This document shows positions 40,181-41,773 of a DNA stretch of 41,773 nt, piece after piece. The DNA comes from CAKSXP01 sp964609305 (GTDB lineage: Bacteria > Bacillota > Clostridia > Oscillospirales > Oscillospiraceae), in the NCBI GenBank assembly GCA_964609305.1, contig CAZSRK010000018.1, positions 1-41,773 on the forward strand. Reading direction: 5' to 3'. The stretch's first letter is position 1. Every line of letters begins with the position of its first letter. Made by a program: the position numbers and the translations under genes. A model generated the notes under the pieces. It did not search any database and had not been told where the DNA came from. It saw only the letters and a list, made by a program, of their open reading frames with translations.

Positions 40181-40348
40181 GTTGCATATATGGGATAATT
40201 ATTGCAAAAATTATAGCTATAATAATTAACATTTTCTTTTATCCGTCTATTCGTTGCTTATTTGGGATAATTCTACTATACACCGCATCTCTGCACCTGT
40301 CAACCCTTCTATGCAACGTTTTCGGGAAAACAGTTGCATATTTGGGCC
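40181..40348. promoter_or_regulatory. Three operator-like direct repeats between the divergent phage-type genes
   Basis: GTTGCATATATGGGATAATT (40181-40200), GTTGCTTATTTGGGATAATT (40253-40272) and GTTGCATATTTGGG (40333-40346) are near-identical, with an inverted half-copy TATGCAAC at 40310-40317. They flank the XRE regulator gene and the leftward unit, as operators of a phage-type repressor would. Confidence 0.72.
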
Positions 40349-40362
40349 AGAAATGATATATT
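40334..40362 (+). promoter_or_regulatory. Promoter of the XRE regulator, -35 inside operator 3
   Basis: TTGCAT (40334-40339), a 17-base spacer and TATATT (40357-40362) with an extended TG at 40354-40355. The -35 is part of the third operator repeat, which suggests autoregulation. Confidence 0.65.
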
Positions 40363-40383
40363 GACATAGAAGGAGGCGATGAG

Positions 40384-41076
40384 ATGTCAGATAAACATAC
40401 GGCTCCGGACGATATTGCGCGCAGGATCCGCGACAGGCGTCTGGAACTGGGGTACAGTTATCAGCAGCTTGCCGACCTGATGGGCATGAGCAAATCCACG
40501 CTGCAGCGGTACGAGACCGGCAGTATAAAAAGCGTGCCCCTCGGCCGGCTGGATGATCTGGCGCGCGCGCTGGGGACCTCCCCGTCCTATATCCTGGGAT
40601 GGGATGAGGAGCGCGGCGAAGCACACAGTCTCTCAAAGCAGGCAATGCTCGCGCTGCGAAGGCTCGACGAAGTCATCGACACGCTCTCGCCAACAACGGA
40701 AGAGTTCGCCGCGGCACTGTATCAGGATGACCTGGACTCCGTGCCGGAGGGCCACCGGCTGCGGGTCGAGAAGCTGCGCGAGGCACAAAACGGGATAAGC
40801 TGCCTTCCGCCGGGCGACCGTCGCGCCATTAAGCAGTGTATACAAAACGGGATCCGGATACCGGCCTCGCGCGCGCTTGAGCGCCTTGCGCGCAGCTGTC
40901 AGGACGGCGTTGACGCGCTTCTCGGAGATGATGAGAAAACCCACGCGGATGATCGCGCGCTGAAGCTGGCGCTGTGGGGCACTGATGATGTGGACGACGC
41001 GGTGCTTGAACAGGTCCGGCAATTTGCAAAATTTGCGCTGATGCAGTGGAAGGACAGGAACGCGGCGCAGCCGTGA
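40384..41076 (+). CDS. XRE-family (Cro/CI-type) transcriptional regulator
   Basis: A 230-residue protein with an N-terminal helix-turn-helix (residues about 10-72: ARRIRDRRLELGYSYQQLAD, MSKSTLQRYETG, LARALGTSPSYILGWDE) typical of XRE/CI repressors. The C-terminal 150 residues are helical and not recognised. There is no clear LexA-type Ser-Lys peptidase domain and no metallopeptidase HExxH, so it is not an obvious SOS-cleaved repressor. ATG at 40384 has AAGGAGGCG upstream. It is divergent from the phage-type genes, with three operator repeats between them. It likely represses one or both promoters. Confidence 0.85.
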   Translation: MSDKHTAPDDIARRIRDRRLELGYSYQQLADLMGMSKSTLQRYETGSIKSVPLGRLDDLARALGTSPSYILGWDEERGEAHSLSKQAMLALRRLDEVIDTLSPTTEEFAAALYQDDLDSVPEGHRLRVEKLREAQNGISCLPPGDRRAIKQCIQNGIRIPASRALERLARSCQDGVDALLGDDEKTHADDRALKLALWGTDDVDDAVLEQVRQFAKFALMQWKDRNAAQP

Positions 41077-41105
41077 CATGCGTATATAAAAAACATCCTC
41101 CCGTA

Positions 41106-41150
41106 GGGTCACCCTCCGTAAGGAAGGTGACCCAAGGCTTTTGTATTTTA
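41106..41150 (+). terminator. Terminator after the XRE regulator
   Basis: An 8-bp stem GGGTCACC/GGTGACCC (41106-41113 with 41126-41133) with extra inner pairs, then TTTTGTATTTT. Confidence 0.78.
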
Positions 41151-41173
41151 AGTTCAATAATAGTTGTGTGAAT

Positions 41174-41203
41174 ACGGCGTAGCCATTGGCTATGCCGTTT
41201 TTG
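41174..41203. terminator. Hairpin at the end of the recombinase gene
   Basis: An 11-bp stem around ATT, with the recombinase stop codon inside the 3' arm. GTTTTTG follows on the plus strand. It probably acts as a bidirectional terminator. Confidence 0.65.
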
Positions 41204-41773
41204 CCTTTAAGAAAGGCTTTTTGCTGACATGTTCTTGGAAGTATTCTTCCATTTCTTCGGCTGTCGGCTCTCTGACAATACCAACACCGTTGTAGTAGAT
41301 CGCAACTTCCTGATAACGCTTGCCGTCTTTGTGTTCGGGTGCGGATACCACGATTTTCTCAATAAATTCGTGTACCAGTTCGGGCGTGAGGGCGTTGGGA
41401 CGGGTAACCTGTTTTGCTTTGTCAATGAACCGCTGCAAGCCTTCGGTTTTGATTTTGGCGTTTTCAAGCTCATCTTCCAAAGCAGGAATACGGTCTTTCA
41501 ACTCGCTCTGCTCATTTTCAAGGGACATCGACATCGTAGCAAATCGCTCATCGCTGATTTTACCGGTTGCGTTGTCTTCATAGAGCTTTTGGATGATTCC
41601 GTCAATCTCCCGCACACGCAGCTTTGCCTTATCAAACTCCCTGCGCTTTTCAGCAAGCTCTTTCTTTTGCTTCTCGCCAAATTCCTCCAACTGCCTCTGT
41701 GCGAATAGCTTTTCATAGCTCTGCACATACCACAGTACCCTCTGCATACTCTCAAGCACAAGCTGCTCCACAA
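41190..41773 (-). CDS. Large serine site-specific recombinase, C-terminal part (partial)
   Basis: The last 193 or so residues of a gene whose 5' end lies beyond the window. It shows a long coiled coil (about EKLFAQRQLEEFG ... ENEQSELKDRIPAL), as found after the zinc ribbon of large serine recombinases. A C-terminal domain of the DUF4368 type follows (TPELVHEFIEKIVVSAPEHKDG, YYNGVGIVREP). Such enzymes (TndX/TnpX type) move conjugative or mobilisable transposons in Clostridia. The sequence is visibly more AT-rich than its neighbours, a sign of transfer. The catalytic N-terminal domain is not in view, so activity cannot be judged. It suggests that a mobile element begins here. Confidence 0.85.
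   Translation of the reverse strand, partial: VEQLVLESMQRVLWYVQSYEKLFAQRQLEEFGEKQKKELAEKRREFDKAKLRVREIDGIIQKLYEDNATGKISDERFATMSMSLENEQSELKDRIPALEDELENAKIKTEGLQRFIDKAKQVTRPNALTPELVHEFIEKIVVSAPEHKDGKRYQEVAIYYNGVGIVREPTAEEMEEYFQEHVSKKPFLKAKTA

Noticed and set aside
1..41773. tRNA or rRNA genes
   Set aside because: I saw no T-loop (GTTCGANNC) with matching acceptor stem and no rRNA-like segment on either strand; a tRNA scan would settle it.

Overview
This window looks like a draft chromosomal contig from an anaerobic, Gram-positive Clostridia-type bacterium, probably of the Oscillospiraceae/Ruminococcaceae group. The evidence is: an archaeal-type prolyl-tRNA synthetase, a 2[4Fe-4S] ferredoxin, small DUF1292, HAAS/DUF1700 and BofC-like proteins, an S-layer-homology protein, an Asn T-box, a 6S-like RNA, strong AGGAGG ribosome sites and sigma-A promoters, and GC-rich codon use. 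A block of exactly 100 N (39331-39430) shows that it is a scaffold.

Left part (1-10.3 kb): the 3' end of pta; tadA facing a ZIP metal transporter; a short 39-bp tandem repeat; an FNT-family transporter; a HAAS-domain membrane operon; proS with a nitroreductase; and a leftward group of cyclase, thioesterase and a clpC broken by a short deletion. Middle (10.4-27.3 kb): ferredoxin; trmN6-rsmI; an orphan membrane protein; an S-layer protein with an internal amber codon; a class A PBP; a 6S-like RNA; a rightward operon (PMT-type mannosyltransferase, PHP phosphatase, rpiB, a probable glycoside hydrolase); a leftward M16 pair linked in other Firmicutes to EF-P modification; and mobB.

The most interesting part is 27.3-39.2 kb. 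It is a divergent glutamine/nitrogen block: leftward glnA - ANTAR response regulator - pyrG, and rightward asnB - gltB - gltD. Four short hairpins, each with a hexaloop carrying A at position 1 and G at position 4 (the ANTAR recognition signature), lie in the glnA leader, in the pyrG leader, and twice in the asnB leader. Each one overlaps the 5' arm of a longer competing hairpin, and three of those longer hairpins have U-tracts typical of intrinsic terminators. The asnB leader then continues into a complete T-box with an AAC (Asn) specifier. Transcription of asnB-gltBD thus seems to pass three attenuators in series: two that would report nitrogen status through the neighbouring ANTAR protein, and one that reports uncharged tRNA-Asn.

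Right end (39.3-41.8 kb): a small phage-derived island (tail-type protein, XkdX-like peptide, holin-like protein, divergent XRE regulator with repeated operators), then the C-terminal part of a large serine recombinase with visibly more AT-rich sequence. The N gap lies in the holin-like gene and can be closed on a 10-bp overlap to restore the reading frame.
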